Of a DNA stretch of 21,938 nucleotides, positions 8,544 through 16,867 are shown piece after piece; positions within the stretch are counted from its first letter, which is position 1; the number at the start of each line of letters is the position of its first letter. This DNA comes from a virus: IMG/VR virus record IMGVR_UViG_3300031659_000115, positions 1 to 21,938 of that record. The stretch is one strand, 5' to 3'. A program made the position numbers and the translations under genes. The notes beneath the pieces were generated by a model. That model did not search any database, was not told where the DNA came from, and worked only from the letters and a program-made list of their open reading frames with translations.

Positions 8544-8562
8544 TTATTTCTCCTATTGAGGA

Positions 8563-9192
8563 CTAACCTTGTCCTCTGATTTTAAGTTTTAAGCCTGAGC
8601 CACTAAATCTAGCGTTCTCAGATACTTCGTTTAGTCTAGCAACAGAGGCTGAATACATCTGCGCCCAAACTGCTATTCTCTCGTCTTCGCCTAGATACGG
8701 TGCTGAATGTAGTAGTGCGCCATAAAGGTACACATCAGGTGCTTCTAGTAAAAGCCAATTATCGCTATTACTTGAACTAAGAGCTGTTGTCTTAGCATAG
8801 TAAAGTAATTCTGTATTCACAGTAGATGATGGTGTTGGGTAGAACTGAAATTGACTATCTGCGTGTGTGTAATGTGTTGGTGTGCCAATAGCATCATTAT
8901 TAGATGCTCTCTTGTCTGCCATTGCTGCTCTTGAGATTAAATCAAGTGGTGATGTTCCGTTGTCTGTGACGTGAAATCTTATAGTCTCCATCCAATCAGC
9001 AGGAATCTGTGAATATTCATCACCACCACTCTGTTGACCACTTGCTCTAGTCTCCATCTTCCAATGTCGAATATCTCTGTTAATCTGTGCTTCTGACAAT
9101 GCGATGAAGTTCTCGATAGCCGATGTTAAATCGTCTCTGTTTAAGAAGTCCGCTATTGCAGTCTTTAATGTAGTAAACGTATTTATAGCCAT
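8563..9192 (-). CDS. Head-tail adaptor protein
   Basis: A 209-residue protein. The N-terminal helical region has LKTAIADFLNRDDL and IENFIALSEAQINRDIRHWKMETRA (about 24-49); the motif of an A-E-x-x-(I/L)-N-R-x-(I/L)-R helix followed by METR is typical of podovirus adaptors of the SU10/P22 gp4 type, which form the ring beneath the portal. The middle has IPADWMETIRFHV, then QFQFYP. A C-terminal helix pair (YLYGALLHSAPYLGEDERIAVW) completes the usual layout, and the length is normal for the family. It sits between the 1341-residue protein and a small structural gene. Confidence 0.68.
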   Translation of the reverse strand: MAINTFTTLKTAIADFLNRDDLTSAIENFIALSEAQINRDIRHWKMETRASGQQSGGDEYSQIPADWMETIRFHVTDNGTSPLDLISRAAMADKRASNNDAIGTPTHYTHADSQFQFYPTPSSTVNTELLYYAKTTALSSSNSDNWLLLEAPDVYLYGALLHSAPYLGEDERIAVWAQMYSASVARLNEVSENARFSGSGLKLKIRGQG

Positions 9193-9210
9193 AGTTTCAT
9201 TATATCCCTA

Positions 9211-12200
9211 TTACTTGAACTTTTGGTACTTATTTTTGTATGCTGATTTCATACCTTTCTTGATAATAGAATCACTGAAATGCTTTAAAGATTTTTTACC
9301 ACCTTCATGCTTAGTGATAGCTTTAATCATCTTGTACATGTTCTTATCTGATAGTTTATCAGTAGCGCCTATACCAACATCTCTAGCAACATCCTTAATG
9401 TAAGACTTAGTGTCGTTCTCTTTGCCGTTTGGAGCGTACTTATTAAGAATCTTAGTGATTGTGTCAAGTCCACGCTTACGCTTGTTAGTTAGGTCTCTAG
9501 TCAATGCTCTGATGCCGTTCTCAGGCTTATCAAACACTACGAACTCACCCTCTGCTACAGTACCACCTGATTCAGTGCCTGTCATGCCGTTCCACTTAAT
9601 GCCGAAGTCTTTAATGTTGCCAGGATTGTTGCTACGAACATTTCGTACAACTTTAGGTTTTTTAACACCGTCAAGTACACCGTTCATAGGCTTTTCTACT
9701 TTCTTCTTAACACTTAATAGACCTTCACCTTCTTCTGCTTGAGATTGCTCAATAGCCAATAATCCACCACTTACGCCCACAGTTTTCTTAGCTACTGATG
9801 TTGAGCCATACATTGACTGACCACCTTTAATGCTTGTTTTTAACTCAGGAGTAATGTCTATGTAGTTTACTTCTGCTTTCTTGTAGCCACTATCTGACTC
9901 TTCAACACCTATATTAGTCTTGCCTGTTTGTGAGCCATGTTTCTTAGCTAGTTTATTAGCAATGCCAGGAATCTTCTTATCATAAGTGTTTTCATATAAC
10001 TCTCTGTATCTTTCAGAGTATAAGTCAACCTGTTGTTGTGAATTAGTCCATGCAACTCTATCGTAACCTTCATCTGATGCTATCTTCATAGCACGTTTAA
10101 ACGCCATCTCTTGCCACTTGTCATTTTTCAGAGGAGCGTTAGGCACTCCACCCTGTAGTTTGTTGCTTTCTGTTCTAAGTGCTGTGCCTCTGTTTACGTA
10201 TTCTTTGACCTCACCCATAAGTGTGTCAAACACCTTGAAATCATTAACAGGTAGCGACATAGCCAACTCAGTCCATCGAACAACAGGATTATCGTCTCTA
10301 GTCTTTATAGAGCCAATAAGCTCATCGTTCTTAAATATACTAGCATCATCCGAACCTTCTCTAAAGTTAAGTCCAACCTCTTTAGCCTTCTTCTCATAGA
10401 CTATATATTCATCATCGTGTAGCTTAATCTTCTCTGCAACAGCTTGTTGCTCAAGTTTAGTTTCCTTGGTGTCATAACCATCCTTACGACCTTTTTGATG
10501 CCAATCTGACTGTAACTCTTCAATAAACAGAACCTTGTTACCATCTACATCTGTTTTATCAGATACACGTAAATGACCTACTACGTTATCCTCTTCAAAA
10601 TGACCGCCTCTGTAATCATCACCACCTAAAGGTTTAGATGTAATAGGAATCTCTCTGTATGTTCCAACATCTAGTCCTGGTTGGGTGTAATCAGAATACT
10701 TTGTGGTTGATGAAGCACTATAGCCAATATCATTATCATAGGCATACTCCCTTATCTGAATGTTAGCTTCGTTAATACTGTAAACACCACCACCATTAAT
10801 ATGTTGACCATCAGGTCCTGTAATCATTATGCCTACATCTTCATTACCTACTGCGGTAAAGTCCTTTCCATCAATGCCTACGTTCCACTCGTAATAAGGG
10901 TTTTCTAGGTACTCCTCGTTTTTCATTTCGTAAACAGCATCTCTAAAATCATTATCTAAGTTGTTTGGTATTAAATCAACATCTTTCTCTTTTATAGCAT
11001 TATCAATTGGTTTATACCAACTAGGAATATTCTCATCAACAATATTTCCATCCACATCAAATACACCTGCTTTTACAGGATATCTTTCTGTGTTTAACTT
11101 ATTCATATTTAAAATAATAGATTTCTGATTTTCGTGATACACATCACCTTGTGGAATTTTATAATCAAAAAACTCATCAACCTCATATTCTAGGTTTTCG
11201 CTTTCCATAACTTCAAAATTAGCATTATCGAAGGCATCGTCAGTGTAGTTATCTGAGGGGTCCTCTAATTGAAGTTGCTCAAGTTGTTCTCCCGCCTCAT
11301 CTGAACTACCAACATGCTGTGTCTCATCTAGATTAGTCTTGTTGCTGTCCATGTGAGCTAGTAAGCCTGTCTTAGTAACACGCTCATCATTTGCTTTAGC
11401 AGTCTGTAGATAACCAAGTAATCCTGTATCTTGCATCTCATCTGCGGTTACACCATTCTTCTTCATAAACCTTTGAACGTCATTAGGAAGGTTTGTCTCT
11501 TGCTTTAATTTGTTTAATACGTTCTCTGCTTCTGAGTAAAAGCCTAGTTGGTCAACACCTGTGCTTGCGTCAACACCAGGAGCAACCATACTTTTTTCTA
11601 CAGGCGCTTCTAAGCCAGGGAACTTATCCATAAACCTAGACATTGCTTGTGGGTCAGTTAATGCACTCTTAGTTGCTTTAGCCAAACTATACAAAGCAGG
11701 AACAGACATACCAAGTGTTAATTCCTCGCCCATATTCTTTAATCGAGCAACGAATCTTTCCTCAGCACTAGCATCATCGCCAACCTTAGAACCCATTAGT
11801 TCAGTAACAGCATTCTTGTATTCTGTAGTGTTGATTAAGTCAGAGATATTACCTTCAGTTACATCAAGTGTTCCACCAGGCATACTGACTGCAATAGACT
11901 CTTTTAAGAACCTAGTGAACTTACTAGCACTATTAGCATTACCCATTACCTTAGCAAGACCTGCGTAACCACCAACTAACTGAGAACCAAACTTGGTTAG
12001 GTTGTAAGCTGTGCTGTCTTCAAATTCTTTCTGTTGCTCTTCTGAATATCCGCCACCGATAATCTGTGCGTCTTTCGGGTCAATCACATTGTCATAACCT
12101 AACTTATTAGAGCCATAGTTAAGGGCATCAACACCTAGGTCGATAGTTCCTTGTGGTAAATCGTGTAGTAATCCTTGTGTAGCGCCTCTAGTAAGATTCA

Positions 12201-13236
12201 AGAACAAGTCTTTAGCCTCTTGATTTCTAGGATGGCTCTCGTTCATTAGAATAGCGGGTGTAGTGTTACCAAGCATAGGTAACACCTTATCTACTATATC
12301 TTCACCAACACCCATAATCTTAGCAATAGTTTGCTTAGTGTTGAATGTACTCTCAGCACCTTCATTCCAAAAGTCAGTAGCAGTTGGGTCAGGTTTGAAT
12401 GTAGGCTCTTGAGGAATCACATTAGGTGTAGTTCCGTTTAGAGCGTACATTTGCTCCATAGAGTTGTCTGCTCTCTCACCTACTGAGTCTTGCATCATTA
12501 GTCCGTCTAATGTGTCTTGGCGTTGCTGATTCAAGTCATAGTCTGATTGACCAAAGCTATCTGCTGATACTTGCTCACCAAAGTCATTAGTATTGTCGTT
12601 CATCAGTTTGTTTACTGACTCATTAACATTGTTTATCTGAGAGCGATTCTCTGCTAATACATCACTCATACCTAAACTACCCATAGCCTTTTCAAACTGT
12701 AGGTCGGTCAATGCTTTGCCTTCTTTCTTAAACATTGCTAACATTTCCATCGCTTGAGATGGGTCTGCGTTAGGTGTTAAGTCTTGGAATGTGCCTGAAT
12801 CTCTTTGTGCAAGTCTCTCGCCACCTTTGTATCCACTCATAACATTACGAGCATCAGTGTAGTCTGTCTGTTCAGGAGACCATGGTGAAATAGTTGATTG
12901 TTGGTTCTGAGCCATTGACTCTTGACTGCCTGGCATGAATGATGATTGTGGTACAGGTTGCATCATTTGTGGTGAAGGCTGTACAACTTGTTGTCTTCCT
13001 AAGTCAATAGACTCTGTTGGCATCTCAGGTTGTAACAATCCTTGAGCATTGTCAGGGATATTAAATGAATTTGCTTTAGTGTGTCCTTGATGTAGAGGCA
13101 TTCTTACGTCTACTTGATAGGCATTACCCATATCATCGAATCTTGTCTCCATCAACTTGTCATCAGGTGCGCCTACAAAGCCACCACCTGTTAAATTAAC
13201 ACCCTCTTGACTTAGTAAAGCATCGAATAAACCCAT
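9211..13236 (-). CDS. Giant polyvalent ejection protein with C-terminal transglycosylase-like domain
   Basis: A 1341-residue protein, the largest here. The N-terminal 300 residues are low-complexity, rich in Gln, Met, Asp and Asn. A central helical part contains VQRFMKKNGVTADEMQDTGL and VTKTGLL (about 590-625), a recurring linker in phage polyvalent proteins. About 860-1060 holds HFEEDNVVGHLRVSDKTD, VLFIEELQSDWHQKGRK and VPNAPLKNDKWQEMAFKRA, with YDRVAWTNSQQQ, another recurring domain of such proteins whose activity I cannot state. The C-terminus (about 1195-1300) has RSNNPGNIK, IKWNGMTG, GIRAL and LNKYAPNGKENDTKSYI, the pattern of phage structural lytic-transglycosylase (P5-like) domains that locally open peptidoglycan during DNA entry. 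The gene starts 44 bp after terL with only a modest AGGT site. Confidence 0.68.
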   Translation of the reverse strand: MGLFDALLSQEGVNLTGGGFVGAPDDKLMETRFDDMGNAYQVDVRMPLHQGHTKANSFNIPDNAQGLLQPEMPTESIDLGRQQVVQPSPQMMQPVPQSSFMPGSQESMAQNQQSTISPWSPEQTDYTDARNVMSGYKGGERLAQRDSGTFQDLTPNADPSQAMEMLAMFKKEGKALTDLQFEKAMGSLGMSDVLAENRSQINNVNESVNKLMNDNTNDFGEQVSADSFGQSDYDLNQQRQDTLDGLMMQDSVGERADNSMEQMYALNGTTPNVIPQEPTFKPDPTATDFWNEGAESTFNTKQTIAKIMGVGEDIVDKVLPMLGNTTPAILMNESHPRNQEAKDLFLNLTRGATQGLLHDLPQGTIDLGVDALNYGSNKLGYDNVIDPKDAQIIGGGYSEEQQKEFEDSTAYNLTKFGSQLVGGYAGLAKVMGNANSASKFTRFLKESIAVSMPGGTLDVTEGNISDLINTTEYKNAVTELMGSKVGDDASAEERFVARLKNMGEELTLGMSVPALYSLAKATKSALTDPQAMSRFMDKFPGLEAPVEKSMVAPGVDASTGVDQLGFYSEAENVLNKLKQETNLPNDVQRFMKKNGVTADEMQDTGLLGYLQTAKANDERVTKTGLLAHMDSNKTNLDETQHVGSSDEAGEQLEQLQLEDPSDNYTDDAFDNANFEVMESENLEYEVDEFFDYKIPQGDVYHENQKSIILNMNKLNTERYPVKAGVFDVDGNIVDENIPSWYKPIDNAIKEKDVDLIPNNLDNDFRDAVYEMKNEEYLENPYYEWNVGIDGKDFTAVGNEDVGIMITGPDGQHINGGGVYSINEANIQIREYAYDNDIGYSASSTTKYSDYTQPGLDVGTYREIPITSKPLGGDDYRGGHFEEDNVVGHLRVSDKTDVDGNKVLFIEELQSDWHQKGRKDGYDTKETKLEQQAVAEKIKLHDDEYIVYEKKAKEVGLNFREGSDDASIFKNDELIGSIKTRDDNPVVRWTELAMSLPVNDFKVFDTLMGEVKEYVNRGTALRTESNKLQGGVPNAPLKNDKWQEMAFKRAMKIASDEGYDRVAWTNSQQQVDLYSERYRELYENTYDKKIPGIANKLAKKHGSQTGKTNIGVEESDSGYKKAEVNYIDITPELKTSIKGGQSMYGSTSVAKKTVGVSGGLLAIEQSQAEEGEGLLSVKKKVEKPMNGVLDGVKKPKVVRNVRSNNPGNIKDFGIKWNGMTGTESGGTVAEGEFVVFDKPENGIRALTRDLTNKRKRGLDTITKILNKYAPNGKENDTKSYIKDVARDVGIGATDKLSDKNMYKMIKAITKHEGGKKSLKHFSDSIIKKGMKSAYKNKYQKFK

Positions 13237-13280
13237 GAATAAGACCTAAATATGACAAATATAGGCGCTATCTTACCATA

Positions 13281-14573
13281 TCACACAATGCCCTTTACGT
13301 TTCTTTTAATTGACTTACCCCATGACTCTGCCATAGGTCTGTAGCCGATTGCTAGGTATCTGAAAGCGTCTGCTGCATGTGATGACCAATCATGTCTCGG
13401 TCTTGAGCGCCAAGTCTTACCGTTCTCATCATAATCTCTTGAATAGTTAATCAGACAGTCAACACCCTTCTCACACTTAACCTCATCGAACCAACATTTG
13501 TCTAGCATTGAACGCACTGCCTGAATACCATCATCAACCATAAGCATAGGAGCAATCTCTACGTTCCTAATGCCTAGGTTATCTAATACCTCTAGCCTTG
13601 ACTTACCTGAGCCTAGTTCTCTCACTCTAACGTCATGTGGCAAGATGTGCTGTTCATAGATATAGCCTTTCTCTTGTAGTATGCGAGCGTAGTGGTCTAA
13701 TCCTACACCTGATGCTTCGTAATAATCAATGATGTGTATCTCTGCGCCTATGTATTGAGCAAACCATATAGCAGTTGAATCACCTACACCTAAATCCCAT
13801 GCTGTAATGACAGGCTTATCTCTACTGTATCTAACCTTACCGATTCTGTCTTCATCTCTAGCCCTACGCATCTCTGTCGTATAGTAAGAGCCTTCACTAA
13901 ATATTAAGAACCCACCTTCCCAAATATGGTCATACATATCAGGACGCTTCTTCTTGTCTTCTAGTCTTTGCTCTTCCAACACACTAGGAAACCAAGGATT
14001 GTCTGAGTAGTTTATTTCACATATATGCGCATTATCAGGAGTATTCACTCTAAAGCGTTCATGGGTTGCGCTGTACTTGGATTCAGGGTTATAACTAATC
14101 CACACTTCTGAGCCTTCTTCACGCACAGTTGGGATAAGCTTCATGTATGCCATATCACTTACTCCCTCTGCTTCATCCACCCACGCCAACAATATACGAG
14201 CCTTAGACTTAATAGCATCAAGTGAGCGTCTTAGTCCTACAAATGTATATGAGATGCGACCATCTTTAGACCTGATGTACTTTTCGCCCACTTCATAGTA
14301 AGCCTCTAACCAAGGAACTGACCTAATTGCTGTTTTAATCTCTTCTAGTGATGAATCTTCTAATGAGTTCATAAACTCACGACCACATAGTATCTGTCCT
14401 GACCTACCTTCTCTGCCCCACTCATAACCACGTATAGCTGTCATCAATGCAAAGGTTCTTGTCTTACCTGAGCCACGTCCACCGTAAGCAATGCGATATC
14501 TAGCATCACCTACAAATAAAGGTTTTAGTTTAGGCGGTACTTTAATTTGTGCTTTTAGCTTTTCTGTAGTCAT
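13281..14573 (-). CDS. terL: Terminase large subunit
   Basis: A 430-residue packaging motor. The ATPase part has Walker A GGRGSGKT at residues 31-38 and Walker B ILLAWVDEAE at about 127-136 with the catalytic Glu134. The nuclease part has AWDLGVGDST (Asp260), LPHDVR (Asp314) and HAADAFRY (Asp402), the usual acidic cluster that cuts concatemeric DNA. The layout and length match the PBSX-type (Terminase_3-like) family. It docks on the portal and drives DNA into the prohead. The ATG overlaps the stop of the preceding gene by one base (TAATG) without a clear ribosome site, suggesting coupled translation. GC content near 48% in the lines counted contrasts with the AT-rich gene upstream. Confidence 0.95.
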   Translation of the reverse strand: MTTEKLKAQIKVPPKLKPLFVGDARYRIAYGGRGSGKTRTFALMTAIRGYEWGREGRSGQILCGREFMNSLEDSSLEEIKTAIRSVPWLEAYYEVGEKYIRSKDGRISYTFVGLRRSLDAIKSKARILLAWVDEAEGVSDMAYMKLIPTVREEGSEVWISYNPESKYSATHERFRVNTPDNAHICEINYSDNPWFPSVLEEQRLEDKKKRPDMYDHIWEGGFLIFSEGSYYTTEMRRARDEDRIGKVRYSRDKPVITAWDLGVGDSTAIWFAQYIGAEIHIIDYYEASGVGLDHYARILQEKGYIYEQHILPHDVRVRELGSGKSRLEVLDNLGIRNVEIAPMLMVDDGIQAVRSMLDKCWFDEVKCEKGVDCLINYSRDYDENGKTWRSRPRHDWSSHAADAFRYLAIGYRPMAESWGKSIKRNVKGIV

Positions 14574-15331
14574 TAGTACATGTGTTTAAGTTGAAACCTC
14601 GTTGTTAGCTTTTTAAAAACAAAGTTTTTCTCTGTAAATTCAATGTCGCAATCTTTAAAAGGTATAAGGTATGCCAAAACATCACCTGCCTTTATAACTA
14701 TTGTTGTTTCTTTATCTTTAGGAATATCTATAAAAGAGATTAAATTTAACTCTTGTTGTTTTCCATATTTTTCATTTATTATTCCCATAGGAATAAAACA
14801 CCCTGAATTGTTGTGATAAGTTGGGTCTGTCAACATATACCCAAAATCCGATGTTTTTAATCTAACATGAATTTCAAATTTTAGCGATATTTTATCTTTA
14901 AAAAAAATGTTATCTTCTTGGTAAAACTGACTCTTCTCGTGTCCTGATATTGTTATTATTGAAGGGTCAGCTATATTGTAATAATACTCACCACTTTTGT
15001 TAATGGTAATAATAATTTCTGTTGGTGACTTTACTAATATAGTTTGCTTAAAAAGACCAAGTATTCCAGGACAAGTCTTTGCTGTTGCGCCATCACCATT
15101 ACTAGGAACAATATTAAAACCACTTAAATTTTGTATCTGCTGATGTTTAATTGATTCAATATTATCTTTATATTCATCAACTCTAGCTTTCATCTTACTC
15201 CACCAACAAGAAGAAGTTGGTTTTGCTTTGACTAATATAGTTTTTATTAACTCTTCTGCTATATCTTTTGTATTTCGACTTTCATCAATAAATCTATAGT
15301 TTAATTTACTTTTCTTCTTCAGCATCTTCAT
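14573..15331 (-). CDS. AT-rich unknown gene between terminase subunits (DUF6065-like, tentative)
   Basis: About 252 residues. Several in-frame ATGs occur at 15346, 15337, 15331 and 15325; 15331 (MKMLKKKSKLNYRF) is preferred because GAGG lies 6 nt upstream. Visible features are SCWWSKMK (about residues 40-50), ATAKTCPGILGLFKQTI (near 85), paired beta strands, a Pro/His/Asn segment (TDPTYHNNSGCFIPMGI) and a C-terminal GDVLAYLIPFKD. The K-x-C-P-G-I element with a late G-D-x-x-A-Y-(L/I)-I-P-F element resembles a family of uncharacterised proteins I know from marine phages and bacteria, which I believe is DUF6065. No catalytic role is established. At about 28% GC, it looks like transferred cargo. 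It overlaps terS and terL at its two ends. Confidence 0.6.
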   Translation of the reverse strand: MKMLKKKSKLNYRFIDESRNTKDIAEELIKTILVKAKPTSSCWWSKMKARVDEYKDNIESIKHQQIQNLSGFNIVPSNGDGATAKTCPGILGLFKQTILVKSPTEIIITINKSGEYYYNIADPSIITISGHEKSQFYQEDNIFFKDKISLKFEIHVRLKTSDFGYMLTDPTYHNNSGCFIPMGIINEKYGKQQELNLISFIDIPKDKETTIVIKAGDVLAYLIPFKDCDIEFTEKNFVFKKLTTRFQLKHMY

Positions 15332-15740
15332 AATCATCCTCACCATAAGCTACAATTTCAATAACTGTTGGCATCATTGAGCCATCGCTTGACATTATGT
15401 CTGTTGCACTCTTAGGAATCATCCCATGATTAACACCTAATAATAGTCCTGCTGTCTTCTCTTTAAGCGTTCCATTTAACGCACCATTGATAAGACTTCT
15501 GCCTTGTGATGTCATTAATCCCCTGACGGTGTGGGAAAAATCAGGATAATGCTTCTCCCATTCATAGATAGTAGACTTGTCTACACCTAGTTCCATAGCC
15601 AATCCTTCCACCATAGGTATTGCATCGTGATACTTAGTAAAGTGATTGTCAATATAGTCCTGAGCCTTCTCTATCATCTCTTCATTGTATTTAGATGGTC
15701 TTCCTAGTGGTAGGAAGTTATCTGTTTTCTTTGCTGTCAT
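15306..15740 (-). CDS. terS: Terminase small subunit
   Basis: A 144-residue DNA-recognition subunit of the packaging terminase. After LPLGRPSKYNEEMIEKAQDYI comes IPMVEGLAMELGVDKSTIYEWEKHYPDF, a helix-turn-helix at about residues 40-65, then a helix pair with RSLINGALNGTLKEKTAGLLLGVNHGM that probably forms the oligomerisation core, and an acidic tail. The GRPSKY start followed by an HTH of this kind is typical of phage small terminases. I choose 15740 because GAGGA lies 8 nt upstream; an ATG at 15749 is also possible. It precedes terL, with one AT-rich gene inserted between them. The 3' end overlaps that gene. Confidence 0.85.
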   Translation of the reverse strand: MTAKKTDNFLPLGRPSKYNEEMIEKAQDYIDNHFTKYHDAIPMVEGLAMELGVDKSTIYEWEKHYPDFSHTVRGLMTSQGRSLINGALNGTLKEKTAGLLLGVNHGMIPKSATDIMSSDGSMMPTVIEIVAYGEDDYEDAEEEK

Positions 15741-15891
15741 GTGTGACATCCTCTATTCTTTTAATTCTTTCAAGTCGTTTGACTACCTCTTCAAATGTTG
15801 CGTATATTTCCTCTTGTCTATAATTCACTTCTAAATCTTCAAACTCTAGTACAAATCCGTTAGAAACTTCTTTAATGATTATCTTAGCCAT
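15718..15891 (-). CDS. Small hypothetical protein, 57 residues
   Basis: The reading frame encodes MAKIIIKEVSNGFVLEFEDL, then a charged helix (about 28-50) rich in Glu, Arg and Lys, ending SKENR. The ATG overlaps the TAA of the upstream gene by one base (TAATG), the coupling pattern used along this operon, and the 3' end overlaps the start of terS by about 20 bp. A beta-strand start followed by an amphipathic helix suggests a small folded protein. I do not recognise a family. Without this gene there would be a 140-bp gap in an otherwise gapless operon. Confidence 0.55.
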   Translation of the reverse strand: MAKIIIKEVSNGFVLEFEDLEVNYRQEEIYATFEEVVKRLERIKRIEDVTHDSKENR

Positions 15892-16100
15892 TAGTGTAAC
15901 TCCGCTGTAGCATCTTGTGCCTCATTTAATGAATCAATAATATTGTTATGAACATCAAATAAGTCAATTTCATCTTTTTCTGACATTGTATGTAATGCTG
16001 TGTAGTACATAGCTACCAATGCTTCTTTAGATGTATCGTTCAATAGCACTTGTGTAAATCTAAAATCATCAGTGTCCATGTAATCTTCTATCTCAGTCAT
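15891..16100 (-). CDS. Small acidic hypothetical protein, 69 residues
   Basis: MTEIEDYMDTDDFRFTQVLL is followed by two predicted helices (SKEALVAMYYTALHTMSEKDE and LFDVHNNIIDSLNEAQDATAE). It is strongly acidic with no Cys or motif. The ATG overlaps the stop of the NinB-like gene by 4 bp (ATGA). Compact acidic helical proteins in such positions can be accessory or inhibitor proteins, but nothing in the sequence shows which. No family recognised. Confidence 0.55.
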   Translation of the reverse strand: MTEIEDYMDTDDFRFTQVLLNDTSKEALVAMYYTALHTMSEKDEIDLFDVHNNIIDSLNEAQDATAELH

Positions 16101-16510
16101 CTCTTTATTCCCATTGATTCTAAATATAAATCTTCAGGTCTAGGTAGCATGATTCCCCACTCAGCAACGAACATATCTATCTGCTCTAGGTAGTCTTTAA
16201 ACTCACCGACCTTTAGTTTGGTTGTACTTCTTAGCTCTCTAATAGCTTCGCCTTTCTTAGTCGTTAATTCATTGTAACCCAAAAACTTATCTCTTAGCAA
16301 CATGTGAGTCTCGTCCTTGGTATAGCCTAATTCTCCCGAGATACATGAAACCCACTCCCAATATAACGAGTTCTGACTTTGACTTCTTGTTAGCTTTGAC
16401 TCTTTTATCTCAATGATAGCTTGCTCCACGTCATGTTCACTATAGAATGCTTTGACCATAGCCTCTATTATCTGTTGCTTAGGTTTGGTTCTTTCAAGTA
16501 TTCGTTTCAT
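16097..16510 (-). CDS. ninB: NinB/Orf-like recombination protein
   Basis: A 137-residue protein beginning MKRILERTKPKQQIIEAMVKAF. Residues about 37-60 read LTRSQSQNSLYWEWVSCISGELG, the R-S-x-x-Q-N-x-x-x-W pattern of lambda NinB (Orf), followed by RSTTKLKVGEFKDYLEQIDMF and WGIMLPRP, also matching NinB order (S-T-x-x-x-x-V-G-E-F). Lambda Orf binds single-stranded DNA and SSB and helps load recombinase. The frame is open further upstream, but that extension covers the zinc-finger peptide gene in another frame, so 16510 is preferred. Neighbouring YbcO-like and VRR-NUC genes also fit a recombination module. Confidence 0.65.
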   Translation of the reverse strand: MKRILERTKPKQQIIEAMVKAFYSEHDVEQAIIEIKESKLTRSQSQNSLYWEWVSCISGELGYTKDETHMLLRDKFLGYNELTTKKGEAIRELRSTTKLKVGEFKDYLEQIDMFVAEWGIMLPRPEDLYLESMGIKR

Positions 16511-16589
16511 GTTTTTCAACTCTAAAGCATTTAGGACACATCCAATAATGTGTGTACTTAGCACATATTCCACCGCAGTTACAGCTCAC
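16494..16589 (-). CDS. Tiny zinc-finger peptide, 31 residues, GTG start
   Basis: The frame reads (V/M)SCNCGGICAKYTHYWMCP then KCFRVEKHETNT. It has C3-x-C5-x3-C9 and a C18-P-K-C21 knuckle, plus His14 and His27, so a small zinc-binding fold is plausible. The GTG start lies inside the ATGTGA end of the YbcO-like gene (4-bp overlap), and its 3' end overlaps the NinB-like start by 17 bp. Both features match the coupled organisation of the operon and make chance unlikely. Function unknown; small zinc proteins of this size occur in lambdoid nin regions. Confidence 0.55.
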   Translation of the reverse strand: MSCNCGGICAKYTHYWMCPKCFRVEKHETNT

Positions 16590-16867
16590 ATCAATCCCTT
16601 ACTAACTAAAATCTCTTGTGTTCGTTTCATTCCCATTAGGTGAGATAACAATAAGAACTCTTTGGTATATTCACTAGGCTTGCGTCCATCAAGAACATCA
16701 TGGCAGCTCGCACAGCAATAAGCACCATGAATATCCATAGCCTTCATTCCCATGCCTCCACCGTTTAAATGAGCAAAGACAACTGTTTCATTATTAGGTC
16801 CACTATAGCAAAGGTCGAGACGCACAGTACACGCTTGACCCCTTGCAGATTTTGTAATTTTACTCAT
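16586..16867 (-). CDS. YbcO-like (DUF1364) putative HNH-type nuclease
   Basis: A 93-residue protein with Cys13, Cys20 (RGQACTVRLDLC), His33 in VVFAHLN, GMGMKAMDIHGAYCCASCHDVLDG (about 38-61) and a C-terminal helix. The order R-G-x-x-C, A-H-L, G-x-G-x-K-x-x-D and C-C-x-x-C-H-D-x-(I/L/V)-D-G is that of the DUF1364 family, whose E. coli prophage member YbcO has a zinc-containing HNH-like nuclease fold. It probably acts on recombination or replication intermediates. It lies next to a NinB-like gene, as in lambdoid nin regions. Its ATG overlaps the stop of the upstream oxygenase gene (ATGA). GC content is about 42%, unlike that AT-rich neighbour. Confidence 0.78.
   Translation of the reverse strand: MSKITKSARGQACTVRLDLCYSGPNNETVVFAHLNGGGMGMKAMDIHGAYCCASCHDVLDGRKPSEYTKEFLLLSHLMGMKRTQEILVSKGLM

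Noticed and set aside
13237-13280. Internal promoter before the 1341-residue gene
   Set aside because: TATATT and CATATT occur in the 44-bp gap, but no -35 or TGn extension supports them.
16511-16573. Upstream extension of the NinB-like protein
   Set aside because: The 21 extra residues do not resemble NinB, and the same bases encode the cysteine-rich peptide in another frame.
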